Source of the DNA: Marivita sp041725935
GTDB taxonomy: Bacteria > Pseudomonadota > Alphaproteobacteria > Rhodobacterales > Rhodobacteraceae
Direction: 5' to 3'
Assembly: GCA_041725935.1 (NCBI GenBank)
Contig: JBGRQD010000002.1
Coordinates: forward strand, 62,001-126,000
Length of the DNA: 64,000 nt
Shown one piece after another: positions 57,839 through 64,000 of this stretch. Numbering within the stretch: position 1 is the first letter of the stretch; the number at the start of each line of letters is the position of its first letter. The translations under genes and the position numbers were made by a program. The notes beneath the pieces are model-generated. The model made no database searches. It was given only the letters and a program-made list of their open reading frames with translations, and was not told where the DNA came from.

Positions 57839-59104
57839 ATGACCAAGATCGATACGCTTCGCACCAAGGCCCGACTCCTGTTCGACGCAGCCGTCACCGC
57901 CGCCGACCCGGCGCGCGCCGTGCGACGTGGACTGGACCAATCGCCGCTGCCACCGCAACAGGTGGGCGGACGCACGTTCCTCATCGCCATCGGCAAGGCC
58001 GCACCCGCCATGCTGGGCGAGGCGATCAAGGCGATCCCCGACGCATACGCAGCGCTGGCCGTGACGCATCACGAGAATGACGCGACCCTCCAAGGGGTCG
58101 AACTGCTGCGCGCAGGCCATCCTGTCCCCGACGAGGCCGGTGCCCATGCCGCCCTCCGCGTCATGGAACTCTTGGCAGAGACGACGGAAAAGGATCGCGT
58201 TGTCGCCCTGATCTCGGGTGGAGGCTCCGCGCTCCTGCCCGCACCGCCGCCGGGCATCAGCCTTGGCGACAAGGCGCGGCTCAACGATCTGCTGCTCTCG
58301 GCCGGGCTCGACATCGTTCAGATGAACCTTGTGCGCCAGCAGGTCAGCCTGCTCAAAGGCGGCGGCTTTGTGCGTCAGGCAGCCCCGGCCCCGGTCTTTG
58401 CCTACATGCTGTCGGACGTGATCGGCGACGATCTGCGCGCCATCGCCTCCGGCCCCACGGTCAGCCCGATCGGCACCGCCTCCGACGCAATCGAAACGCT
58501 GAAGTCCGCGGGCATCTGGGCCAGCACCCCGGGCCCGATTCGCAGCTATCTGGAACAGGCGCAGCACGACACACCGCCACCTCTGCCCAAGGCGACGAAC
58601 ACCCTTGTCGGATCGAACCGCCTGTCGCTCGAGACGATGGCGCAAAAGGCCCAAGAGCTCGAACTCACGCCCCGGATCGTCAACGACGCCCTGACCGGCG
58701 ATGTGGGCGACGCGGCCCAGAGCATCCTCGACGAGCTGATCGCGCGGCCCGAACCAACAGCCCTGCTCTTCGGCGGCGAAACCACCGTACGGCTCACAGG
58801 CACCGGGCGCGGCGGGCGCAACCAGGAACTTGCCGTGCGCGTCGCCACGCAGGCCCCGCGGATAACAGGCGCATGGGTGTTCCTGTCCGGCGGCACCGAC
58901 GGGCGCGACGGCCCCACCGATGCGGCGGGCGGCGTGGTCGATGCGGGCACCCTGCCCCGGATCGTAGCCGCCGGTCAGAACGTGACCGCGCTTCTGGCCA
59001 ACAATGACAGTTACGCGGCCCTGTCCGCCGCGGGGGATCTTCTGATGACCCGCGCGACCGGCACCAATGTCGCGGATGTTCAGGTGTTGCTGATCGCGCC
59101 CTGA
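57839..59104 (+). CDS. Glycerate 2-kinase (MOFRL type)
   Basis: The 421-residue kinase phosphorylates D-glycerate at C2 to feed glycolysis, as in the serine-cycle/photorespiratory salvage. It has the N-terminal domain with AIGKAAPAMLGEAIK and LISGGGSALLPAPPPGISLGDK and the C-terminal MOFRL domain (GGETTVRLTGTGRGGRNQELAVRVA; LSGGTDGRDGPTDAAGGVVD). The family is often called hydroxypyruvate reductase (TtuD) in older annotations. It begins 91 bp after tRNA-Tyr; its last 25 bases overlap the convergent pxpA end. Assignment to 2-kinase rather than 3-kinase is by family only. Confidence 0.9.
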   Translation: MTKIDTLRTKARLLFDAAVTAADPARAVRRGLDQSPLPPQQVGGRTFLIAIGKAAPAMLGEAIKAIPDAYAALAVTHHENDATLQGVELLRAGHPVPDEAGAHAALRVMELLAETTEKDRVVALISGGGSALLPAPPPGISLGDKARLNDLLLSAGLDIVQMNLVRQQVSLLKGGGFVRQAAPAPVFAYMLSDVIGDDLRAIASGPTVSPIGTASDAIETLKSAGIWASTPGPIRSYLEQAQHDTPPPLPKATNTLVGSNRLSLETMAQKAQELELTPRIVNDALTGDVGDAAQSILDELIARPEPTALLFGGETTVRLTGTGRGGRNQELAVRVATQAPRITGAWVFLSGGTDGRDGPTDAAGGVVDAGTLPRIVAAGQNVTALLANNDSYAALSAAGDLLMTRATGTNVADVQVLLIAP

Positions 59105-59862
59105 CGGCCTGCAAACCGCTGCAGGGACACACCCGCCTCGGCCAGGGCGCTGCGCACCGTCTGCGCGATCTGAACAGCCGTCGCCCCGTCCCCATGCAGG
59201 CAGATCGTGTCCACCGCCGCCGGAATATGCCTGCCGCTTTCGGTGATGATCGCGCCCGCCTTGACCATCTCGACCATGCGTTGCCCCGCCAGATCGGCAT
59301 CGTGGATCACCGCCCCCGGCAAGCTTCGGTCCACCAGTGTTGCGTCGTCGTTATACGCCCGGTCGGCGAAAATCTCGCCCGCCCAGCGACAGCCCAACGC
59401 CTCGACCGCGGTTTGCTGCTGCGTCGCCGCGAGCACCATGATGATGATGTCGGGGTCCACCGACAGCGCGCCCTCGTAGCAGGCCGTGGCCAGCGCCATG
59501 TCCTCGGAGGCCATGTTCGACAACGCACCATGCAGCTTGAGATGGCGCACCTCCCCACCAACCGACCGCGCCATCGCCTGTGCCGCGCCCAGTTGATACC
59601 GCACGAGATTGCGCAGACTGTCTTGGCTCACCTGCATCCGCCGCCGCCCGAAGCCCTGCAAGTCGGGAAAGCCCGGATGCGCGCCAATCCCCACGTCATG
59701 CGCCACCGCCAGCGCCATCGTCTGCGCCATCACGTCCCAGTCACCCGCGTGAAAACCACAGGCGACATTGGCCGAGGTGATGACCTGCAACAACGCAGCG
59801 TCCGACCCCATCGGCCAGGGACCAAAGCTTTCGCCCATATCGGCGTTCAGATCGACATGCAT
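59080..59862 (-). CDS. pxpA: 5-oxoprolinase subunit PxpA (LamB/YcsF family)
   Basis: PxpA with PxpB and PxpC forms the ATP-dependent 5-oxoprolinase that opens the pyroglutamate ring. The 260-residue protein shows the family start DLNADMGESFGPW, the metal-type motif ANVACGFHAGDWDVM, GAHPGFPDLQGFGRR and HDADLAGQRMVEMVKAG. Its end overlaps the convergent glycerate kinase by 25 bases. It is third in the pxpB-pxpC-pxpA operon. Confidence 0.92.
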   Translation of the reverse strand: MHVDLNADMGESFGPWPMGSDAALLQVITSANVACGFHAGDWDVMAQTMALAVAHDVGIGAHPGFPDLQGFGRRRMQVSQDSLRNLVRYQLGAAQAMARSVGGEVRHLKLHGALSNMASEDMALATACYEGALSVDPDIIIMVLAATQQQTAVEALGCRWAGEIFADRAYNDDATLVDRSLPGAVIHDADLAGQRMVEMVKAGAIITESGRHIPAAVDTICLHGDGATAVQIAQTVRSALAEAGVSLQRFAGRQGAISNT

Positions 59863-59865
59863 CGC

Positions 59866-60888
59866 TTATTCCTTCGTTTCGGGGGCATCGCCAGCCGTGA
59901 AGCCACTGATCAGTTGATAACTCAGAAGATCGCGGATCTGCGACGGGTCTCTGACAAGAGGTTGGCGCGATCGGGTCAGGTTGCGCAGATAGTCCTGCAT
60001 ACGTGTCTGTGCCTGCAACGCCTCGTCCCGCGACACGAACCTGAACCGCAAACGGCCCCCCGCAGGCGTCTGTACCGCGCGCGGCAGATCGGCGGGGATG
60101 ACCGTCCCGATCCTTGGATACCCCCCGGTCGTCTGGCTTTCGCCCAGCAGCAGGTAAGGCGTGCCATCACCGGTCACCTGAATGTCCCCCGGCAGGATCG
60201 ATTCCGACAGGATGTTCAGCCCACCCTTGGGCGCAAACCCATCGTTGCCAGAGTCCAGCCGCATCCCCATCCGATTGGCCCGCGCATCACGGGTGAAAAC
60301 CGTCCCGGCAAACCGCGCCCGCGTCGGTTCATCGAACAGCGCAGTCTGAAAGCTTTCGACCATGCGCAGCGTGCCACCGTCAAACCGGCTGTCCGGCGGC
60401 AGGTACAGACCCGTTTCGCTGCGTGTGTCCTCACCGACGGGCAAAACCTCATCCGCCTGCACCACCGCTCCGATCCCCGCCGCCAGATGCGTGGCCCGTG
60501 ACCCAAGCCGCAGCGGCACGTCGAACCCTCCGCCCACATGCAGGTAGCCATAGCTGCCCGCCGTGGCGCCCCCTATCTCGATCCGCGCACCCGCTGGCAC
60601 GGCATGGGACGCGTTCCAAACCAGAGGGTCCCTGTCCAAACTCGCCCGCATCAGTGCGCCGGTCAGTGCGATGCGCAAGTCCGCCGTCGCCTCGAACACG
60701 CCGCCCGATCCCGGCAGTTCCAGCGCTGCGCAGTCGGTGGATTGCCCGAGCAACGCCGCCCCTTCGGCCAGCGCCAGCCTGTCCGCCGCACCACCGCGCG
60801 ACACACCGAACGCGCGATACCCGCTGCGGCCCATATCCTGCACAGAAGATCCGGGCGCGATGCGATGCACCACCAGCGCGCGCGTCAT
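59866..60888 (-). CDS. pxpC: 5-oxoprolinase subunit PxpC (biotin-dependent carboxyltransferase-like)
   Basis: The 340-residue protein belongs to the AHS2/allophanate-hydrolase-2-like family and is a subunit of 5-oxoprolinase. Recognisable segments are SVQDMGRSGYRAFGVSRGGAADR, GTVIPADLPRAVQTPAGGRLRFRFVSRDEALQ and GGLNILSESILPGDIQVTGDGTPYLLLGESQTTGGYPRIGTV in consecutive blocks. It follows pxpB with a four-base overlap and precedes pxpA by three bases. Confidence 0.92.
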   Translation of the reverse strand: MTRALVVHRIAPGSSVQDMGRSGYRAFGVSRGGAADRLALAEGAALLGQSTDCAALELPGSGGVFEATADLRIALTGALMRASLDRDPLVWNASHAVPAGARIEIGGATAGSYGYLHVGGGFDVPLRLGSRATHLAAGIGAVVQADEVLPVGEDTRSETGLYLPPDSRFDGGTLRMVESFQTALFDEPTRARFAGTVFTRDARANRMGMRLDSGNDGFAPKGGLNILSESILPGDIQVTGDGTPYLLLGESQTTGGYPRIGTVIPADLPRAVQTPAGGRLRFRFVSRDEALQAQTRMQDYLRNLTRSRQPLVRDPSQIRDLLSYQLISGFTAGDAPETKE

Positions 60889-61631
60889 CGGATCGCCTCG
60901 ATCACCGCACCACCATCGGGGTCATCGGCATGACGCGCCAGCACATCGGATGACGCCTGCACGAACTGCACCTCGTCGCCGGGGCGCAGGAAAAACGGTT
61001 TGTCGCTGTCGGGTCGGAACAGGTTCAACGCGGTCTGTCCGACATGCCTCCACCCCGTCGGGCTGGACACCGAAAACAGCACGAATTGCCGGATCGCCAC
61101 CACCAGCGCGCCCTCGGGCACCGATTTGGTCAGCGCGGTCTGGCGCGGAATATCCCAGGCGTCGGGCAAGAGGCCCAGATACGGCTGACCGGGCGCAAAG
61201 CCGATGGTCTGCACCCGCACGCGTGCCTCGGACAGCTGGGCAATGGCCTGTTCGACAGACAGCCCCGCAGCCTCAGTTGCTTCGCCCAATTGTGGCGCGA
61301 TATCCGTGCCATAGACCGTCGGCACCTTGATGAAGCGCCGCCCCTCCGGCAGCGGTGCTGCGTACCAGTCCCGATCCCGCAGCAACTCGGTCAACCGCGC
61401 GGCCAGCGTATCGTACCCTAAATGCGCCGGATCGAACTGCACAAAGACCGACACCAGCGACGGTGCGCATTCCTCGATCCCGTCGATCCCGGCACGCGCA
61501 ACCGCCGCCGAAAACGCCAAAGCGGCGCGGTTGGCGGGCTCCGACAACGCGTCACCAAAGCTGACCAGCACACCGTCCAGACCCGCCGGGCGGATCACGG
61601 GATCAAAGGATTGGGAAGTCGCAGCGTTCAT
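60885..61631 (-). CDS. pxpB: 5-oxoprolinase subunit PxpB (KipI family)
   Basis: The 248-residue protein belongs to the AHS1/KipI family, in which KipI from Bacillus inhibits KinA and PxpB is a 5-oxoprolinase subunit. Segments VFVQFDPAHLGYDTLAARL, VPTVYGTDIAPQLGEATEAAGLSVEQAI, GFAPGQPYLGLLPD and GWRHVGQTALNLFRPDSDKPFFLRPGDEVQF are typical. ATG 61631 is used; an in-frame TTG six bases upstream is possible. It is first gene of the pxpBCA operon and shares no overlap with yacG. Confidence 0.92.
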   Translation of the reverse strand: MNAATSQSFDPVIRPAGLDGVLVSFGDALSEPANRAALAFSAAVARAGIDGIEECAPSLVSVFVQFDPAHLGYDTLAARLTELLRDRDWYAAPLPEGRRFIKVPTVYGTDIAPQLGEATEAAGLSVEQAIAQLSEARVRVQTIGFAPGQPYLGLLPDAWDIPRQTALTKSVPEGALVVAIRQFVLFSVSSPTGWRHVGQTALNLFRPDSDKPFFLRPGDEVQFVQASSDVLARHADDPDGGAVIEAIR

Positions 61632-61669
61632 GACCAAGCCGTATCATGACGACCGGTCCAGACAAGACG

Positions 61670-61861
61670 CTAGTGCAGCTTGTCCGCCGCCGCTGCCGCC
61701 TGCTCGGCGGCCTCGATCGCCGCTTCGATGTCCTCGGGATCGTCGGACGGCACGGCGTAATTCCCGTTCAGCCAGCGCGCCAGATCGACATCGGCGCAGC
61801 GTTTGGAACAGAACGGGCGGGCGTCGGGGTTGGTCTCTTTGCCGCAGATGGGACAGCTCAT
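61670..61861 (-). CDS. yacG: YacG-type zinc protein (DNA gyrase inhibitor)
   Basis: The 63-residue protein has the YacG zinc-binding motif CPICGKETNPDARPFCSKRCADVDLARWLNG (two Cys pairs, C-x2-C and C-x3-C). E. coli YacG inhibits DNA gyrase; the alanine/glutamate-rich C-terminal helix (AAIEAAEQAAAAADKLH) is typical of the short version. Four-base overlap with the RNase E/G gene shows translational coupling in an infA-maf-rng-yacG run. Confidence 0.9.
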   Translation of the reverse strand: MSCPICGKETNPDARPFCSKRCADVDLARWLNGNYAVPSDDPEDIEAAIEAAEQAAAAADKLH

Positions 61862-62880
61862 GTCAGCACCTCGCTCAGGGAAAGTCGGTCACGCTTGCGT
61901 TGTAACTCGATATGCCCCAGCGGAGTCCACCCCACGAACACGGTTTCCACGGTATCGCGCTTCAATGCCGCGCGCAAAGCACTTTCGATTTGGCGGCGGT
62001 CCTTCTTGGCCGTGGGGGCTGGGTCAATCACGATTTGCCCGCCAAGGCCCCGCAGCCGCAACTGGCGCGGCAGGTCTTTGACAGCGGCCAGATTGGCCTT
62101 GAGACCCGCTGCAGGGCTGGTGTCGCCACCTGTGTTCACATCCACCGCCACAAGCGCGCGTGTCGGCTCGATTGCCATGGACGCAGGCCCACCCAGCGGC
62201 ACATCCCGCGCTTGCAGACCGTCCAGCACATCCAGAATACCATGTCGCTCGAAACTGCCATCGGCGCTGTCGATCTCGGCATCATCCGTCCATTCGCGCC
62301 ACGCCAGAAGATGCGGGCCGTCCCCTTCGATCAGCGTTTCCGCATCACCCTGCGCGTCGTCCATCACCTTGGCGGCCAGATCAGCCATGGCAGCAATATC
62401 ATCTGCAATCTCGCCCGCGCCGGCCCCCTCACACGAGGACCGCAGGATCAGGCCGAAGCCTTCCAAATCCATGATATCATGCGCGATTTCCAGCAGGCTC
62501 TCGCGCGCATCCTCGTCCTTGATCCGACGCGACACATTGATCCCCGGAGCCTCGGGCGTGACGATGGCATAGCGGCTCTTGAACAGCACCTTGTGCGTGA
62601 CGGGAATCGCCTTGCCCGGTTCGCCGTAGCCCGTGACCTGCACCAAAATCACCTGACCGGGGGCCAGCCCCTTGACCTGCCGCACAAAAGCCGAGCCATC
62701 GGGCGTGCGCAGGAACATCCCACCTTGCCCCTTCATCGGACGGTCGACAATGGCGCGGTAGATCGTGCCGGGCGCGGGCTGGTCGGTCTCGAAGAACAGG
62801 TCCTCGACCACACCATCCACCATCAGCGCCGCCGCCTCGCGACCACCGATATGATCCAGCGCAATCAGCCGTCCCTTCAT
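61858..62880 (-). CDS. Short RNase E/G-family protein
   Basis: The 340-residue protein is a shortened RNase E/G-type ribonuclease. It keeps an S1-like/5'-sensor N-terminal half (TIYRAIVDRPMKGQGGMFLRTPDGSAFVRQVKGLAPGQVILVQVTG and NVSRRIKDEDARESLLEIA) and the DNase-I-like domain with ALVAVDVNTGGD, which carries the first catalytic Asp. The second acidic motif, normally in IDFIDM, is replaced by VIDPAPTAKKD, so it is uncertain. The zinc-link cysteine motif and the small domain of RNase E/G are absent. The same short form adjoins maf and yacG in relatives. Overlaps maf and yacG by four bases each. Confidence 0.85.
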   Translation of the reverse strand: MKGRLIALDHIGGREAAALMVDGVVEDLFFETDQPAPGTIYRAIVDRPMKGQGGMFLRTPDGSAFVRQVKGLAPGQVILVQVTGYGEPGKAIPVTHKVLFKSRYAIVTPEAPGINVSRRIKDEDARESLLEIAHDIMDLEGFGLILRSSCEGAGAGEIADDIAAMADLAAKVMDDAQGDAETLIEGDGPHLLAWREWTDDAEIDSADGSFERHGILDVLDGLQARDVPLGGPASMAIEPTRALVAVDVNTGGDTSPAAGLKANLAAVKDLPRQLRLRGLGGQIVIDPAPTAKKDRRQIESALRAALKRDTVETVFVGWTPLGHIELQRKRDRLSLSEVLT

Positions 62881-63455
62881 GCCGACACCTCGTAAAGCGG
62901 ATAACCCGCCGCCACCAACAGGTTTGCCGTTTCGGCCAAAGGCAAGCCGACAACCGCGCTGAAACTGCCGCTGATCCACGGCACGAATGCGCCTGCGGGC
63001 CCTTGGATGGCATAGCCGCCCGCCTTGCCGCGCCAGTCCTCACTGGCGAGATACGCGTTCACCTCGGCATCGCTCAAGCGTTTCATCTTCACCTGCGTGA
63101 CCACGTCCCGTTCCCAAATCTGCGCGCCCCGTCGCACGGCAACCGCCGTCACGACCCGGTGCCTGCGCCCCGACAGCGCAAACAGAAACTGTGCAGCCTC
63201 GGCCGCATCGGCGGGCTTGCCCAGAATGCGCCGCCCCAAGGCAACGGTGGTGTCTGCGGACAGAACGATCTCGTCGTCGCTTGCGGGAATCGCCAGCGCC
63301 TTTTCGCGTGCAAGACGCACGCAATAGGGACGTGGCAATTCACCGGGCCGCGGATCTTCGTTGATGTCGGGCGGGCGGATGTCATCCGCCTCCACCCCGA
63401 TCTGAGCCAAAAGCTCTCGCCGCCGGGGGCTGCCGGAGCCGAGGATCAGCTTCAT
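62877..63455 (-). CDS. maf: Maf-type nucleoside triphosphate pyrophosphatase
   Basis: Maf proteins hydrolyse non-canonical or damaged NTPs (house-cleaning). The 192-residue protein shows LILGSGSPRRRELLAQIG, then ADTTVALGRRILGKPADAAEAAQFL and GYAIQGPAGAFVPWISGSFSAVVGLPL, the family signatures with the catalytic Glu/Lys/Asp region. Length is normal. It follows infA by seven bases and overlaps the next gene by four, so it is in one transcript with infA. Confidence 0.93.
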   Translation of the reverse strand: MKLILGSGSPRRRELLAQIGVEADDIRPPDINEDPRPGELPRPYCVRLAREKALAIPASDDEIVLSADTTVALGRRILGKPADAAEAAQFLFALSGRRHRVVTAVAVRRGAQIWERDVVTQVKMKRLSDAEVNAYLASEDWRGKAGGYAIQGPAGAFVPWISGSFSAVVGLPLAETANLLVAAGYPLYEVSA

Positions 63456-63462
63456 TAATCGC

Positions 63463-63681
63463 TTACTTGAAGCGGTAGTTGATCCGACCCTTGGTCAGAT
63501 CGTAGGGCGTCATTTCGACTTGCACCTTGTCGCCGGCAAGAACCCGGATACGGTTCTTGCGCATTTTTCCTGCCGTGTGCGCGATGATCTCATGGCCGTT
63601 TTCAAGCTCGACCCGAAACGTCGCGTTAGGCAGGAGTTCCTTGACGACACCGGGGAATTCGAGCGTGTCTTCCTTGGCCAT
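63463..63681 (-). CDS. infA: Translation initiation factor IF-1
   Basis: IF-1 binds the ribosomal A site in initiation. The 72-residue protein has the S1-like OB fold with the invariant AKEDTLEFPGVVKELLPNATFRVELENGHEIIAHTAGKMRKNRIRVLAGDKVQVEMTPYDLTKGRI in consecutive strands, and ends NYRFK. A TCTCC-complement ribosome site (GGAGA) precedes the ATG. It is likely the first gene of the infA-maf-rng-yacG run with the promoter at 63725-63753. Confidence 0.96.
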   Translation of the reverse strand: MAKEDTLEFPGVVKELLPNATFRVELENGHEIIAHTAGKMRKNRIRVLAGDKVQVEMTPYDLTKGRINYRFK

Positions 63682-63724
63682 GGTTTCTCCTAAGTTGTTC
63701 GTCCCTGACTTCGAGACGCGCTCC

Positions 63725-63753
63725 TAAATGGGGCCAAACGTCCCGTTTATCAA
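63725..63753 (-). promoter_or_regulatory. Candidate infA promoter
   Basis: On the minus strand TTGATA (63748-63753) and CATTTA (63725-63730) are separated by 17 bp and lie 44 bp upstream of the infA start. The -35 fits well and the -10 moderately. Confidence 0.4.
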
Positions 63754-63760
63754 GGCCTAT

Positions 63761-64000
63761 TCAGCCGAGTTTCCGCGCTGCGGCAATACCGTCACGTCCC
63801 GATTGCTCGTCCCAGTGCCGCCGGTTGAGCACCACGCCATCCGCCCGCACATGCGCAACCTGCTCCAGATCGACCTCTGCATAGGTCCAGCCGGGTTCGT
63901 TCAATCGGCCATCTGCAATCACGCCCGTTGGCGGAAATCCGGTGTCCGGAGGCCCGAAAATGCCGCCCATACCGGTGTTTTCGTCAACCGCCTCGGACCA
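63761..64000 (-). CDS. Carbon-nitrogen hydrolase family protein, 5' part outside the window
   Basis: Eighty codons (stop at 63761-63763, in frame to base 64000) form the C-terminal tail of a nitrilase/amidohydrolase-type protein. The Rhodobacteraceae GNAT/carbon-nitrogen hydrolase protein has the same end pattern: GGIFGPPDTGFPPTGVIADG, then EPGWTYAEVDLEQVAHVRADG and NRRHWDEQSGR. The active-site Glu-Lys-Cys region lies upstream, outside the window. It ends 79 bp before infA on the same strand. Confidence 0.7.
   Translation of the reverse strand, partial: WSEAVDENTGMGGIFGPPDTGFPPTGVIADGRLNEPGWTYAEVDLEQVAHVRADGVVLNRRHWDEQSGRDGIAAARKLG

Noticed and set aside
1..64000. CRISPR arrays, insertion sequences, integrases, rRNA genes
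   Set aside because: No spaced direct repeats, transposase or integrase motifs, or rRNA sequence were seen in any part of the window.

Overview
The window is a GC-rich chromosomal segment from an alphaproteobacterium, almost certainly a Rhodobacteraceae (Roseobacter-type) bacterium. Evidence for this: an FdVI-type 2Fe-2S ferredoxin, the hflK-hflC-DUF2065-degP block, the phaZ/phaC-phaP-phaR cluster with CTGC-N3-GCAG operators, several small families I know mainly from this group (DUF2842-, DUF6324-, DUF6476- and DUF6524-like, and an acidic protein with conserved ends), and a tRNA-His that lacks an encoded G-1 and has A73. No CRISPR array, rRNA, insertion sequence or prophage is visible. Gene density is high and no gap without a gene exceeds about 250 bases.

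Layout. 1-4.5 kb: 3' part of purD, xseA, a YmdB-type phosphodiesterase and an EamA exporter. 4.5-9 kb: an SLC13 permease with RCK domains, a class I glutamine amidotransferase, yebC, a periplasmic beta-propeller-like protein and a ferredoxin. 9-12.4 kb: a remnant-like OB-fold protein (DnaE2 C-terminus), a peptidoglycan-binding lipoprotein and propionyl-CoA synthetase (prpE) behind a cluster of TTTGCAA operator half-sites. 12.4-19 kb (minus strand): degP, DUF2065, hflC, hflK, gor, rpiA. 19.4-23 kb: GST, sdaA, an EamA exporter, thiN. 23-30 kb: a 779-residue acidic protein, DUF2842, purA, a small membrane protein, secG, pyrG. 30.2-32.3 kb: an AT-rich accessory island with one unknown gene (possibly HEPN/Abi-like) and a methyltransferase. 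32.3-34.4 kb: rlmJ, a TerB-domain protein, a PhnD-like protein.

34.5-44.1 kb is a metabolic island: a four-gene polar amino acid/amine ABC importer, two glutamine-synthetase-like ligases flanking a class I amidotransferase, a PuuB-like flavin oxidase and a DegT-type PLP enzyme. Together they look like import of an amine, gamma-glutamylation, oxidation and hydrolysis. The exact substrate cannot be read from the sequence. A perfect 16-bp palindrome sits just upstream of the first ligase.

44.1-48.6 kb is the polyhydroxyalkanoate storage locus: phaR (repressor), phaP (phasin), phaC (class I synthase) and divergent phaZ (depolymerase). PhaR-type operators lie between and over the phaP promoter elements and on the phaC -10 element. 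48.7-57.5 kb: an oxidoreductase, rpoH, rluD, tRNA-His, GNAT, mmcB, nusB-ribH-ribBA, a zinc-ribbon protein, rlmB. 57.7-64 kb: tRNA-Tyr, a glycerate 2-kinase, pxpBCA (5-oxoprolinase), yacG, RNase E/G, maf, infA and the end of a carbon-nitrogen hydrolase.

The most unusual non-coding signal is a family of uniform, mostly 20-nt palindromes with a TCGA-like centre. They occur in tandem groups of two or three and nearly fill three convergent gene junctions (near 6.3, 8.0 and 12.4 kb).
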